DNA of 64,000 nt from Streptomyces luteogriseus (GTDB lineage: Bacteria; Actinomycetota; Actinomycetes; Streptomycetales; Streptomycetaceae): the NCBI RefSeq assembly GCF_014205055.1, contig NZ_JACHMS010000001.1:372001-436000 (forward strand), in the 5' to 3' direction. A program made the translations under genes and the position numbers. This document shows positions 20,762 to 30,184 of the stretch, in pieces. Positions within the stretch are counted from its first letter, which is position 1, and each line of letters opens with the position of its first letter. The notes under the pieces were generated by a model. That model saw only the letters and a program-made list of their open reading frames with translations, did not search any database and had not been told where the DNA came from.

Positions 20762-21177
20762 ACGACGCCCACCCCCGTGCCGTGACCGGCCATGTGCCGG
20801 TCCTCCGGCTCGGCGACGTCCTGCTGGTCACGCTCCAGGGGGACCTGCACGACAGCACGGCGCAGCAGCTCCAGCAGGACCTCTCGGAGACCATCTCCCG
20901 CACCGGGGTGCGCGGGGTCCTCATCGACATCTCCGGTGTGGAGATCGTCGACTCCTTCCTCGGCCGGGTGCTGGCCGAGATCGCCGCGCAGTCCAAGCTG
21001 CTGGCCGCGCGCACCGTGGTGGCCGGCATGCGCCCGGCTGTCGCCATCACCCTGGTCGAACTGGGACTGACGCTGCCGGGGCTGAGCACCGCGCTCAGTA
21101 CCGAGGCGGGCCTGGAGCTCCTCGCGCAACAGGCCCCGGTGACCCGTCCCGGCAGCCCGCGTCAGGAGAGTCCGTGA
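20758..21177 (+). CDS. rsbS: RsbS stressosome scaffold STAS protein
   Basis: 139 residues, one STAS domain. VPVLRLGDVLLVTLQGDLHD is the RsbS-type opening, and GVLIDISGVEIVDSFLGRV carries Ser59, the residue RsbT phosphorylates in Bacillus RsbS at the same number. The GTG start is inside the rsbR stop (GTGA). A Pro/Arg/Ser tail of about 12 residues is extra. In the known system phosphorylation of RsbS releases RsbT to activate the downstream phosphatase. Confidence 0.93.
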   Translation: MNDAHPRAVTGHVPVLRLGDVLLVTLQGDLHDSTAQQLQQDLSETISRTGVRGVLIDISGVEIVDSFLGRVLAEIAAQSKLLAARTVVAGMRPAVAITLVELGLTLPGLSTALSTEAGLELLAQQAPVTRPGSPRQESP

Positions 21178-21617
21178 TGCACACCGCCGCGGGCGTCGAG
21201 GCCTGCTTGCCCATCCGGTCGGACATGGACCTGGTGTGGGTGCGACAGCACGTACGGCAGGCCGCTGCCCGGCTCGGCTTCGGCCTGGTGGACCAGACCA
21301 AGCTCGTCACCGCGGCCAGCGAGCTGGCCCGCAACACCCTGGTGCACGGTGGTGGCGGGCGGATGGAGGCGACCCAGGTCGGCAGGGCGGGTACGCAGGG
21401 GCTGCGGCTGGCCTTCACCGACGAGGGCCCGGGCATCGCCGACCTCGACCTGGCACTGAGCGACGGCTACACCTCCGGCGGCGGTCTGGGGATGGGGCTG
21501 AGCGGCGCACGGCGGCTGGTGCACGACTTCGACATCGACACCACGCCGGGCTCGGGCACCACGGTGCGGGTGACCTGCTGGGTGGGCCGGCCGCCGCGCC
21601 CGCGCGAGGAGGTCTGA
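21177..21617 (+). CDS. rsbT: RsbT serine kinase (HATPase)
   Basis: 146 residues. The protein kinase that phosphorylates RsbS/RsbR and, once free, activates a PP2C phosphatase. GHKL motifs are complete: N-box TAASELARNTLVHGGG, G1 TDEGPGIADL, G2 TSGGGLGMGLSGARRL. The ATG shares one base with the rsbS stop (TGATG), and GGAGAG lies upstream. Complete motifs here contrast with the eroded boxes of the stand-alone HATPase proteins at 5720, 17989 and 32507. Confidence 0.93.
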   Translation: MHTAAGVEACLPIRSDMDLVWVRQHVRQAAARLGFGLVDQTKLVTAASELARNTLVHGGGGRMEATQVGRAGTQGLRLAFTDEGPGIADLDLALSDGYTSGGGLGMGLSGARRLVHDFDIDTTPGSGTTVRVTCWVGRPPRPREEV

Positions 21618-23092
21618 TGCCGCGCGTGTGGGATGTGCCGGTGCGTGACTCGACCCGGGTGCGCGACGCGCGGGTCGCGGCCGAGGCCGCCGCCGCGCTG
21701 GCCGGACTGGACGAGCGGCGCACCGCGGCGGCCGCGCTGGTCGCGACCGAGCTCGCCACGAATCTGCTGAAGCACGCCGAAGGTGGCCAGGTACTCATCG
21801 ACGTCGTGGCTCCGCCGGTGCTGCGGGAGAACCGGGAGGGGTCCCGGGCGGTGCAGATCGCCGCGATCGACCACGGCCCAGGCATCGCGGACGTGCCCGC
21901 GGCGCTGCGCGACGGCTTCTCCACGGGCCGCTCGCTCGGCGCGGGCCTCGGCACGTGTCTGCGCCTCTCCGACGATTTCGCCCTGCACAGCGTCCCCGGC
22001 CGCGGCACGGTCGCGGTGGCCCGCGTAAGCATGGCGTCCCGCGGTTCACAGTCGTCGGCGCGCCCCGAGGGCGGCGTCTTTGTCGGCGGGCAGTGGCCCG
22101 GCGGCGAGCCGCCGTCCGGCGCGGTGGCCTGCGGCGGGCTGACGGGCCACCCGGCGGTGTCCGGCGGAGCGCCGGGCTCCGCCGGGCGGGCCGGAGCGGC
22201 AACCGACGGCCCCGCGCATACGACCGGCCGCGCGCAGGACGCGGGGCGGGGACTGCCCGAAGCACCCGCCCTGGCGGACACCGGCATCCGGGAGACCGAC
22301 CCGGCCTCCCGGACCGCACCGGCCCCCGGCACCCCGGCGACCGCCCCGGCTTCCCGGAACGCGCCGGGGGACGAACCGGCCGATGCCGTCGCGTCCCGCG
22401 ACGCGGCCGGTCCCCTCTCGCGACCGGCCGGCGCCCTGCCGACCCCCGCGGCCGCCCCGCAGCACCGTTCCGTGCCGGTCTCCGGGGTACGGGCCGGCGG
22501 GGTGAACATCCCGTACGACGGAGCCGAGTACTCCGGGGACGCCTGGGGGTGGGTCCGGGCCGGTGACCGGGTGACGTTGATGCTGGCGGACGGGCTGGGG
22601 CACGGGCCGGAGGCCGCGCGGGCCTCGTCCGGCGCGGTCGCGGCGCTGCACCGCTGGTCACACCTCTCCCCCGCCGAGTCGCTGGGGCGCCTGCACGACG
22701 CGCTGAAGGGCACGCGGGGCGCGGCGGTCGCCCTGGCCCAGCTCGACCTGTCGGCCGGGCGGCTGCGCTTCGCCGGCATCGGCAACGTGGGGGCACGGCT
22801 GCATTCCGGCGGCATCTGGCGCGCCCTGCTGTCGCGCCCCGGCATCGTCGGGGTACACCGGCCCGCCACCCTCCGCGAGGAGGAGGCCGACTGGACGGAC
22901 GAATCGCTGCTCATCCTGCACACCGACGGCCTGCCCAGCCGCTGGACGCCGCCGTCCGGCCCCGGGCTGGCCGCGGCCGACCCGGCTGTGACGGCCGCCG
23001 TGACGATACGTGACGCCAGCAGTCCCGCCCGGCCGGTGCGGGACGACACCGCCGTGGCCGTGCTGACCTCGACCCCGCCGGAACGCCCATGA
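21617..23092 (+). CDS. HATPase-PP2C fusion, RsbX-like
   Basis: 491 residues with two domains. Residues 1-140 are a second RsbT-like GHKL ATPase (N-box ELATNLLKH 45-53, DHGPGI 85-90, SLGAGLG 106-112). Residues 141-290 form a low-complexity Ala/Pro/Gly linker. Residues 295-491 are a SpoIIE/RsbX-type PP2C domain (YSGDAWGWVRAGDRVTLMLADG, DGLGHGPEAA, LLILHTDGLPSR). By analogy with RsbX it should dephosphorylate RsbS and reset the stressosome; the attached ATPase could be a rival kinase or a docking module. Its ATG shares one base with the rsbT stop. The fusion is known in actinobacteria as an 'ATP-binding SpoIIE family phosphatase'. Confidence 0.88.
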   Translation: MPRVWDVPVRDSTRVRDARVAAEAAAALAGLDERRTAAAALVATELATNLLKHAEGGQVLIDVVAPPVLRENREGSRAVQIAAIDHGPGIADVPAALRDGFSTGRSLGAGLGTCLRLSDDFALHSVPGRGTVAVARVSMASRGSQSSARPEGGVFVGGQWPGGEPPSGAVACGGLTGHPAVSGGAPGSAGRAGAATDGPAHTTGRAQDAGRGLPEAPALADTGIRETDPASRTAPAPGTPATAPASRNAPGDEPADAVASRDAAGPLSRPAGALPTPAAAPQHRSVPVSGVRAGGVNIPYDGAEYSGDAWGWVRAGDRVTLMLADGLGHGPEAARASSGAVAALHRWSHLSPAESLGRLHDALKGTRGAAVALAQLDLSAGRLRFAGIGNVGARLHSGGIWRALLSRPGIVGVHRPATLREEEADWTDESLLILHTDGLPSRWTPPSGPGLAAADPAVTAAVTIRDASSPARPVRDDTAVAVLTSTPPERP

Positions 23093-24813
23093 TGCGCACT
23101 TGGCAGATCACCACCGTCACCGACGCGGCCCGCGCCCGCATCTCGCTCGCGCGCCTGTCCGCCGCGTACGGTGTGCCCACCGTCGAACGGACCCGGCTGG
23201 CCGCCGCCCTCAGCGCCCACCTGCGCCAGTGCCTCACCAAGGGCGGTACCTGGCGGCTCACCATGGACCTGGCGGGCTCTCCCGCCGAGGAGGGGCTGCT
23301 GCACGTCGTGGTGACCCCGTCGCCGGAGGCCTGCGCCGCCGGGGAGCCGCTCTGGGAGGTCACCGTCCCCTGCCCCGAGGCGGCCGAGGCCACCGAGGAC
23401 GGCACCGTCGCCGACGATCCCGCCGCCCTGTCGGAGGCGCTGCTCGGCGCCGACGAGGACACGGCCGTGGTGCTGGACAAGCTCACCGAGCAGGAGGATC
23501 TGGTCCTCTTCCACCGCGAGGAGCTGCACCAGACCAACCAGGGCGTCCTGGCACTGCACGCCGAGCTGGACGCGGCCGGACGGGCCCAGCGCGAGGCCTT
23601 CGCCGCCGAGCGCAGCGCCCGCAACGAGGCGGAGAGCGCCCGGCGCCGGCTGACGTTCCTCGCGGACGCGAGCGCCGTGCTGACGGCGTCGCTGAACCAC
23701 GAGGAGATCGTGCGCCGACTGCCGGACCTGCTGGTGCCGGAGTACGCGCGCAGCGTCGACGTCTGGTTGTTCGACCACGAGGAGGAGGAGCACCGGCCGG
23801 TGCATCCGGCGGCAGCCGTGGTCGCTGCCCGTACCGGGCGGCCCCAGTACGCCGCCGACCATCCGGGCAACCTGCCCGGTGTCGAGGACCAGCCGCCGTC
23901 GGCCCTGGACCCGGGACGGCCGCTGCTGTGTGTGCCGCTGCCGACGCGGCGGGCTCCGCTGGGGGTCCTGACGCTGTCACCGCCCGGGGAGCGCTGGGAC
24001 CCGGACGACGCGGTGATGCTGATCGAGCTCACCCGGCGGGCCAGCATCGCGATCGACAACGCGCGGCGCTTCGAGCACAACCGGGACATCGCCGAGACGC
24101 TCCAGCGCGCCCTGCTGACGGATCTGCCGACCACGCCGGGCCTCAGCCTGGCCGCGCGGTACCTTCCGGCGACGCACGGGCTGAACATCGGCGGCGACTG
24201 GTACGACGCGTTCCCCCAGCGGGACGGCGGCCTCATCACCGTCATCGGCGACGTGACCGGCCACGGACTGCACGCGGCGGTCATGATGAGCCAGCTGCGC
24301 ACCGCACTGCGGGCGTACGCCGTCGACGGCGACAGCCCGGGCCGGCTGCTGACCCGGCTGCACCGGTTCCTGCACCATCTCCAGCCGGACCTGTACGCCA
24401 CAGCCGTGATCGCCCGGTTCCACCCGGACGAGCCCACGCTGACCTGGGCCGCCGCGGGGCATCCGCCGCCGGTGCTGCGCCTGCCCGACGGCACCGTGCG
24501 CACCCTCGACGCCAAGCCCGGCGCGATGCTCGGCATCCCGCTCACCCAGGAGATCGCCGACCACACGGAGCAGCTGACGCCCGGTTCCACCCTCGCGCTG
24601 TACACGGACGGGCTGGTGGAGCGGCGTGCGCAGGGAATAGACCCGGGCATCGAGCGGCTGGCCACGGCGCTCGGCGGGTTCCGTTCGGCGGAACTGGACG
24701 CGGACCTGGAGGGATCGGCGGACCGGCTTCTGCATCCGCTGCTCAGCGATTCGGAGCGGGACGACGACGTGTGTCTGTTGCTGTGTCATTTCCAAGGCGG
24801 CGACGGCTCCTGA
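23089..24813 (+). CDS. PP2C phosphatase with GAF domain, RsbU-like
   Basis: 574 residues. A small N-terminal domain (1-70) is followed by an acidic/coiled-coil stretch (about 115-185), a GAF domain (about 190-330, ending RRASIAIDNARRFEHNR) and a SpoIIE-type PP2C domain with metal-site motifs GGDWYDAF, IGDVTGHGLHAAVMM and ALYTDGLVE. Such phosphatases dephosphorylate STAS antagonists so they can capture anti-sigma factors. The classical RsbU N-terminal RsbT-binding domain is not obvious, but the position at the end of the rsbR-S-T operon and the four-base overlap point to the RsbU role. Likely antagonist: the STAS protein at 19217. Confidence 0.9.
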   Translation: MMRTWQITTVTDAARARISLARLSAAYGVPTVERTRLAAALSAHLRQCLTKGGTWRLTMDLAGSPAEEGLLHVVVTPSPEACAAGEPLWEVTVPCPEAAEATEDGTVADDPAALSEALLGADEDTAVVLDKLTEQEDLVLFHREELHQTNQGVLALHAELDAAGRAQREAFAAERSARNEAESARRRLTFLADASAVLTASLNHEEIVRRLPDLLVPEYARSVDVWLFDHEEEEHRPVHPAAAVVAARTGRPQYAADHPGNLPGVEDQPPSALDPGRPLLCVPLPTRRAPLGVLTLSPPGERWDPDDAVMLIELTRRASIAIDNARRFEHNRDIAETLQRALLTDLPTTPGLSLAARYLPATHGLNIGGDWYDAFPQRDGGLITVIGDVTGHGLHAAVMMSQLRTALRAYAVDGDSPGRLLTRLHRFLHHLQPDLYATAVIARFHPDEPTLTWAAAGHPPPVLRLPDGTVRTLDAKPGAMLGIPLTQEIADHTEQLTPGSTLALYTDGLVERRAQGIDPGIERLATALGGFRSAELDADLEGSADRLLHPLLSDSERDDDVCLLLCHFQGGDGS

Positions 24814-25030
24814 CGGCGGGTCCGGCCGGACCGGTGTGCACGCGTTCTTCACTCCCGCCTGGTGCTTTTCGGCCACGGTGCGGGCATGGTGGTGATCGAC
24901 GCGTTCGTCTGCCTGCCGCGTCCGAGTGGCGCACCGGCGGGACACACGGTGGGATCGAAAGGGTGCGAACCGGCGATCCAGGGGCAGTCGGAAGGCGTTC
25001 GAGGCAGACCGCCTGGAGCCGCAGAAAGGG

Positions 25031-26401
25031 ATGAACACCGTGACACGACCCAGGATCCTGGTGGTTGGCGCAGGCTTCGCCGGAGTGGAGTGCGTCCGCC
25101 GTCTGGAACGGAAACTCTCCCCGGACGAGGCCGACGTCACACTGGTGACGCCGTTCGCCTACCAGCTCTACCTGCCGCTGCTCCCCCAGGTCGCCTCCGG
25201 CGTGCTGACGCCGCAGTCGATCGCCGTCTCCCTGCGTCGCAGCAAGAAGTACCGCACGCGGATCATTCCGGGCGGCGCCATCGGCGTGGACCTGAAGTCC
25301 AAGGTCTGCGTCATCCGCACCATCACCGACGAGATCGTCAACGAGCCGTACGACTACATCGTGCTGGCGCCCGGCAGCATCACCCGGACCTTCGACATCC
25401 CGGGGCTGACGGACCACGCGTTCGGGATGAAGACGCTGGCCGAGGCGGCGTACATCCGTGACCACGTCATCTCGCAGCTGGACCTGGCCGACGCGAGCCA
25501 GGACCCCGCGGAGCGGGCCTCGCGGCTGCAGTTCGTGGTGGTCGGCGGCGGTTACGCGGGCACCGAGACGGCGGCGTGCCTGCAACGGCTCACGCATGCC
25601 GCGGTCAAGCGTTATCCGCGGCTGGACCCGGGCCTGATCAAGTGGCATCTGATCGACATCGCGCCGAAGCTGATGCCGGAGCTGGGCGACAAGCTCGGCA
25701 GCAGCGCGCAGGAGATCCTGCGCCGCAGGGGCATCGACATCTCCCTGGGCACCTCCATCGCCAAGGCGGGCCCCGAGGAGGTCACCTTCACCGACGGGCG
25801 GGTGGTCCCGACCCGCACGCTCATCTGGACCGCCGGGGTCGTCGCCAGCCCGCTCATCGCCACGCTGGGCGCGGAGACCGTCAAGGGGCGGCTGGCGGTC
25901 GCCTCCGAGATGAACCTGCCGGGCGACGACGGGGTGTTCGCGCTCGGCGACTCGGCCGCCGTGCCCGACCTGGCCAAGGGCGACGGCGCCATGTGCCCGC
26001 CCACCGCGCAGCACGCCCTGCGGCAGGGCAGGCACGTCGCCGACAACGTCATCGCGTCACTGCGCGGCCAGGCGATGAAGCCGTACGTCCACAAGGACCT
26101 CGGGCTCGTCGTCGACCTCGGTGGCACCGACGCGGTGTCCAAGCCGCTGGGGATCGAACTGCGCGGGCTGCCCGCCCAGGCCGTGGCCCGCGGCTACCAC
26201 TGGTCTGCGCTGCGCACCAACGTGGCCAAGACGCGGGTGATGACGAACTGGCTGCTCAACGCGATCGCCGGTGACGACTTCGTACGGACCGGGTTCCAGG
26301 CCCGCAAGGCCGCGCGGCTGAAGGACTTCGAGTACACCGACGCCTATCTGACGCCGGAGCAGGTGCGGGAGCGGGTCGAGGGGGCGAGCCGGCCGGAGTA
26401 G
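25031..26401 (+). CDS. ndh: Type II NADH dehydrogenase
   Basis: 456 residues. Single-subunit, non-proton-pumping NADH:quinone oxidoreductase bound to the inner face of the membrane. The FAD site is RILVVGAGFAGVE; the NADH site is FVVVGGGYAGTETA; the quinone-oxidoreductase motif VFALGDSAAVPD follows, with AQHALRQGRHVADNV downstream. The C-terminal segment SALRTNVAKTRVMTNWLL has the amphipathic membrane-binding character. Start is uncertain: ATG 25031 abuts AAAGGG, while GTG 25040 (MNT-V) has AAAGGG at ideal spacing; the two differ by three residues. It follows the stressosome operon after 217 bp with no visible SigB box. Confidence 0.9.
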   Translation: MNTVTRPRILVVGAGFAGVECVRRLERKLSPDEADVTLVTPFAYQLYLPLLPQVASGVLTPQSIAVSLRRSKKYRTRIIPGGAIGVDLKSKVCVIRTITDEIVNEPYDYIVLAPGSITRTFDIPGLTDHAFGMKTLAEAAYIRDHVISQLDLADASQDPAERASRLQFVVVGGGYAGTETAACLQRLTHAAVKRYPRLDPGLIKWHLIDIAPKLMPELGDKLGSSAQEILRRRGIDISLGTSIAKAGPEEVTFTDGRVVPTRTLIWTAGVVASPLIATLGAETVKGRLAVASEMNLPGDDGVFALGDSAAVPDLAKGDGAMCPPTAQHALRQGRHVADNVIASLRGQAMKPYVHKDLGLVVDLGGTDAVSKPLGIELRGLPAQAVARGYHWSALRTNVAKTRVMTNWLLNAIAGDDFVRTGFQARKAARLKDFEYTDAYLTPEQVRERVEGASRPE

Positions 26402-26485
26402 CACCGGGCCGGGCGGGAGCTTCCGCTCGTGGCATGTCATGCTGAGATACGGATCTTGGTGTGAGTCGGGAGAGAGTGCGGCGGC

Positions 26486-28729
26486 GTGAGGGCAGCGGGA
26501 CGCGCGGTGCGGGCACGACTGCGGGACCGGATCGCGGCGTCCGACCCCGGTCTGCTGCGGTTGACGGCCGGATTGCGGACGGTCGGCGCGATCGCACTGA
26601 CGCTGGCCGTGCTCTCCCTGCTCGGCGCCGACGTGCACATTCTGGTGGCGGGGGCCATAGCGGCGATGGTCGCCACCTTCGCCATCCGGGAGAAGCAGCT
26701 CGGGGCTCAGGCCGTGACCCTGGCTCTGGGGCTTCCGGTGGCCCTGGCCTCGGTGTCCCTGAGCGCGGTGCTCAACACGCGGGTCGTGGTCGGTGACGCC
26801 TTCTTCGTCGTCCTGATCTTCTGCGCGGTCTACGGCCGCCGCTTCGGCGACCGGGGCACCGCGCTCGGGTTGATCGGTTTCCAGGTCTACTTCCTGTCGC
26901 TGTTCGTCGGCGCCACCGTCGACACGCTGCCCGAGCTGTGCGGTGCCATGGCCGTGGCGTTCTGCTCCAGTGCCCTGATGCGCTTCGCGGTCGTGCCCGC
27001 GACTCCCACGGGCGTGCTGCTGCGGCTGCGCCTGGCCTTCCGTGCCCGGCTGGCCCAGCTGGTGTCCGCTCAGCTCGAACTCCTCGACGCCCCCGCGGAG
27101 GAGATGGACAAGGCGCTGAAGGCCCTGCGCGACGGCACCGCGCGGCTGCACGAGACGGCCATGATGATCCAGGGACAGCTGGAGGAGGGCACCCCGGACG
27201 AGTCGGCGGCACGGCTCGTGCAGCGCAGGATCGCCGACGCCGAGATCGCCGCCGAGCGGCTCGGCCTGTTGCTGCTGACCGCCCGCACCGCCGAACGGGC
27301 CGACACACTGACCCTGCACCTGCCGGGCGCGCCCGCACCGACGATCGCCGGTCCGGACATGCCGGACGAGGCCGGCGCCACGCTCCGCCGCGATCTGCTG
27401 GCGCTGCACACCCTGGTACTGCGGGCGGGAAGCGGCGACACGGGCACCGGGCTGGCCCATGTACGCAACCGGCTCCTCGGCTACCGGGACGAGGAGAACC
27501 TGCCGCCCGCGTCGGCAGCCCTCCAGGACGTCTTCCGCGGCATCGGCGAGTCGGCCCGCTCCGTGCTCGGGCTGCGGATCGCGCTGGACGGTCCCCAGGA
27601 CGAGTCGGACGACTCCCCGGCGACGGCCCGTTCCCGCGAGGAACTGGACGCCGAGGACGCCGCGATCGACGGCGGTGGCGAAGAGGACGAGCAGGAAGAG
27701 CAGACCGGACTGCGGCGGCCCACCACCCGTGCGGCCGTGCAGGTCGCCGTCGGCTCGTCGCTGGCCATCGTGGGCGGCGAGCTGCTGTCCACGCAGCGCT
27801 GGTACTGGGCGGTGCTGACGTGCTGGATCGTCTTCATCAACACGTCATCGACGGGCGAGATCCTGGTCAAGGGGTACCGGCGGCTGCTGGGGACGGTGTT
27901 CGGCGTCGTGGCCGGCATCGGGCTCGCGGGTCTGGTCGGCAACCACACCTGGACGGCTTTCGCCCTGGTCCTGGTGCTGATCTTCGCGATGTTCTACTCG
28001 GCGCCGCTGTCGTACACGCTGATGTCGTTCTTCGTCACCGCGATGCTGGGGCTGCTGTACACGCTGCTGCACACCTACAGCCTCGATGTGCTCGTGCTGC
28101 GGATCGAGGAGACGGCGCTCGGCGCGGCCTGCGGGGTGGTGGCGGCGGCGCTGGTGCTGCCGGTGCAGACGGATCGCCGTACGAACGAGCTGCTCGGCAC
28201 CGTGCTGGAGCGGCTGGCCGAGGTCACCGAGGCCGCGGTCGGCCAGCTCAGCGGCGGGCCGGCGGACGAGCTGCTGGACAAGGCGCGCGACCTGGACCAG
28301 GCGCTGGCCGATCTGCGGGCCGCGACCCAGCCGCTGACCCACCCGGTCACGCCGCTGCGGACCCGGCGCAACACGGCCCGGTACGTGGTGGCGCTGCTGG
28401 AGACGTGCGCGTACCACGCGCGGACGCTGGCGGCGACCGCCGAGCTGCTGCCCACGCATCCCTCGATCGCGGCGGACCCGCGACTGCGCGGGGCCGCCGG
28501 GCGCACGGTGCGCAACATCGAGACCATCGCGGTCCGGGTCGCCGACGAGCACGCGGGCGCGCAGGTCGAGACCGGGCCGAGCATCGCCTCCCTGCTGGGA
28601 TCCGACGCGGGCACACCGCGCTACGGCCGCATCACCGACCGCGTGCTGCGGCATCTGGAGCGGCTGGACGAGGCCGTGGTGGGTCTCGCCCGGCCGCTGG
28701 GTGTGCCGGTGGCGGCGCCCAAGGGGTGA
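26486..28729 (+). CDS. FUSC family membrane protein
   Basis: 747 residues with two membrane blocks (about 25-165 and 425-560), each of six or so helices, separated by a cytoplasmic helical region with a highly acidic stretch (DAEDAAIDGGGEEDEQEEQ, about 390-410). This halves-and-linker plan matches the FUSC/aromatic-acid exporter (YccS/AaeB-like) family. The conserved strand WYWAVLTCWIVFINTSSTGE before the second block is typical. Substrate unknown; aromatic acids are a family guess. GTG start after GGGAGAGAG. It may be read from the ndh promoter (84 bp gap). Confidence 0.85.
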   Translation: MRAAGRAVRARLRDRIAASDPGLLRLTAGLRTVGAIALTLAVLSLLGADVHILVAGAIAAMVATFAIREKQLGAQAVTLALGLPVALASVSLSAVLNTRVVVGDAFFVVLIFCAVYGRRFGDRGTALGLIGFQVYFLSLFVGATVDTLPELCGAMAVAFCSSALMRFAVVPATPTGVLLRLRLAFRARLAQLVSAQLELLDAPAEEMDKALKALRDGTARLHETAMMIQGQLEEGTPDESAARLVQRRIADAEIAAERLGLLLLTARTAERADTLTLHLPGAPAPTIAGPDMPDEAGATLRRDLLALHTLVLRAGSGDTGTGLAHVRNRLLGYRDEENLPPASAALQDVFRGIGESARSVLGLRIALDGPQDESDDSPATARSREELDAEDAAIDGGGEEDEQEEQTGLRRPTTRAAVQVAVGSSLAIVGGELLSTQRWYWAVLTCWIVFINTSSTGEILVKGYRRLLGTVFGVVAGIGLAGLVGNHTWTAFALVLVLIFAMFYSAPLSYTLMSFFVTAMLGLLYTLLHTYSLDVLVLRIEETALGAACGVVAAALVLPVQTDRRTNELLGTVLERLAEVTEAAVGQLSGGPADELLDKARDLDQALADLRAATQPLTHPVTPLRTRRNTARYVVALLETCAYHARTLAATAELLPTHPSIAADPRLRGAAGRTVRNIETIAVRVADEHAGAQVETGPSIASLLGSDAGTPRYGRITDRVLRHLERLDEAVVGLARPLGVPVAAPKG

Positions 28730-28760
28730 GAGCCGCCCCCGGAGTGCGGGCCACCGCCGG

Positions 28761-29201
28761 TCAGAAGTCCGTGGGCAGCCCGCTCACCTCGGCGATGCCT
28801 CGCAGCTCCTCGGTCTGCTTGTGCCGGTCCCGGATGTAGTCGGCTATCTCGCCGAGGCGGACCGGGTCGGACGCGGTGGTGGCGTCCGTGACGATCCTGA
28901 CCGGGCCGGTGTCGTCGACGTCGAGTTCGACCACTTCGTTGTCCAGGCGGCCGGTGACGGCGGTGGCGATGACGAGGGCCACCTCGTCACGGACCTCCTG
29001 GGGCAGTTCGTCGTTGGCGCCGGAGTCGAGCGCGAAGTCGAGGCTGGACAGGCGTTCCTCGTCGATCGCCTCGAGGACCGGTTCCACCGCGCGCATCAGA
29101 AGGCGGTAGTCCTCCGTGTCCATCCGGATGCGCAGGAGGTCCAGGTACGCGTCCACGGGCCGGCCGTCGCCATGCGGAATCTCGGAATCGCTCATTGGCA
29201 T
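28761..29201 (-). CDS. Acidic hypothetical protein
   Basis: 146 residues, strongly acidic, no membrane segment. Visible blocks: DAYLDLLRIRMDTEDYRLLMRA, AIDEERLSSLDFALDSGAND (cited as shown) and IADYIRDRHKQTEEL. The pattern suggests a helical soluble protein. I do not recognise the family. It is the last gene of a minus-strand run and starts 23 bp after the DUF1206 gene ends. A second ATG (29195) two codons in could be the true start. Confidence 0.7.
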   Translation of the reverse strand: MPMSDSEIPHGDGRPVDAYLDLLRIRMDTEDYRLLMRAVEPVLEAIDEERLSSLDFALDSGANDELPQEVRDEVALVIATAVTGRLDNEVVELDVDDTGPVRIVTDATTASDPVRLGEIADYIRDRHKQTEELRGIAEVSGLPTDF

Positions 29202-29223
29202 CGTGTTCCCCGCAGAACGCGAC

Positions 29224-30060
29224 TCAGACGCGTCGCCACCGGGCCATGGCGAAAGAGAACACTCCGAAGAGCACCAGCCCGGCCGCGACGCAGACCAGAA
29301 GCCAGGGGCCGAGTGGAGTGTCGGCGAAGGTGCGCAGGGTGTCGTCCAGGCCCTTGGCCTTGTCGGCTTCGTAGGCGATGGCGGCCCGTACGGCGAAGAC
29401 CCCGGCCACCGCGAAGACCAGCCCTCGGGCGGCGCCGCCGACCACGCCGGTGACGTCCACCAGCTGCCGCGTCCGGTGGCTCATCTGCCCCAGCCGGAGC
29501 TTGTCGTGGAACTTGCGCAGCACCGCGCGTACGGCGATCCAGCCGCCGGCCACGACGATCCCGATGCCGACGGCGCCGACCAGCCACTGGCCGGCGGGTA
29601 TCTCCAGGACCCTGGCCGTGGCGTCACGGGACTGCTGGTCGCTGGATCCGCCACTCTGGTGGCGGCTGAGGGCGAACGACAGCACCGAATAGGCGACGAA
29701 GACGTAGAACGCGAAGCGGACCGTCGCCATCAGCCGTTTGCGTGCGCTGCGGCCGTCCTTGCCGACCGAGCCGAAGAGCGCTTCGGACAGCCTCCACAGG
29801 GCCATGCCGACGAGCCCGATGCCCAGTGCCCACAGCAGCACCGCTCCGAAGGGCTTCTGCGCCAGTTCCTGCAGGGCTCCCCCGCGGTCGGCCTGGCGGC
29901 CGGTGTCGCCGAAGGCGATCTGCAGGGCCAGCGCTCCGACGAGCAGATAGATCACGCCCCGGGCGGCGAAGCCCGCCCGTGCCGCCCCCTCGGTCACCGA
30001 ACCCCGCGCCATCCGCCGGGCCCGGAATCGACCGCTCTGTGCCATCGCACTCGTGTTCAT
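29224..30060 (-). CDS. DUF1206 membrane protein
   Basis: 278 residues with six membrane helices arranged as three pairs, each pair starting with an A-G-ARG(V/L) motif: AARAGFAARGVIYLLVGALAL, then LMATVRFAFYVFVAYSVLSF, then GGAARGLVFAVAGVFAVRAA (cited in parts). This threefold pattern defines DUF1206. Positively charged loops (RRMARGSV, GRSARKRLM) favour cytosolic ends. GGGAGG directly before ATG 30060 fixes the start. Function unknown. Lies between the ANTAR-GAF gene and the acidic protein. Confidence 0.88.
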   Translation of the reverse strand: MNTSAMAQSGRFRARRMARGSVTEGAARAGFAARGVIYLLVGALALQIAFGDTGRQADRGGALQELAQKPFGAVLLWALGIGLVGMALWRLSEALFGSVGKDGRSARKRLMATVRFAFYVFVAYSVLSFALSRHQSGGSSDQQSRDATARVLEIPAGQWLVGAVGIGIVVAGGWIAVRAVLRKFHDKLRLGQMSHRTRQLVDVTGVVGGAARGLVFAVAGVFAVRAAIAYEADKAKGLDDTLRTFADTPLGPWLLVCVAAGLVLFGVFSFAMARWRRV

Positions 30061-30184
30061 GTCGACCTCCCGGGAGTGCGGATGCCCCGGGTCGGCGTTC
30101 ACACACCCTCCACAGCCCTCGGACCAGGGGATTCCGCTTCCAGCCGGCGTGTGGGCGGCGCCGCGGCGCCGCCTCCGTGGCCGG

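Noticed and set aside
21415..23862. 815-codon minus-strand frame rich in Arg, Ser and Pro
   Set aside because: Shadow of rsbT and the phosphatase genes; composition is that of an antisense frame.
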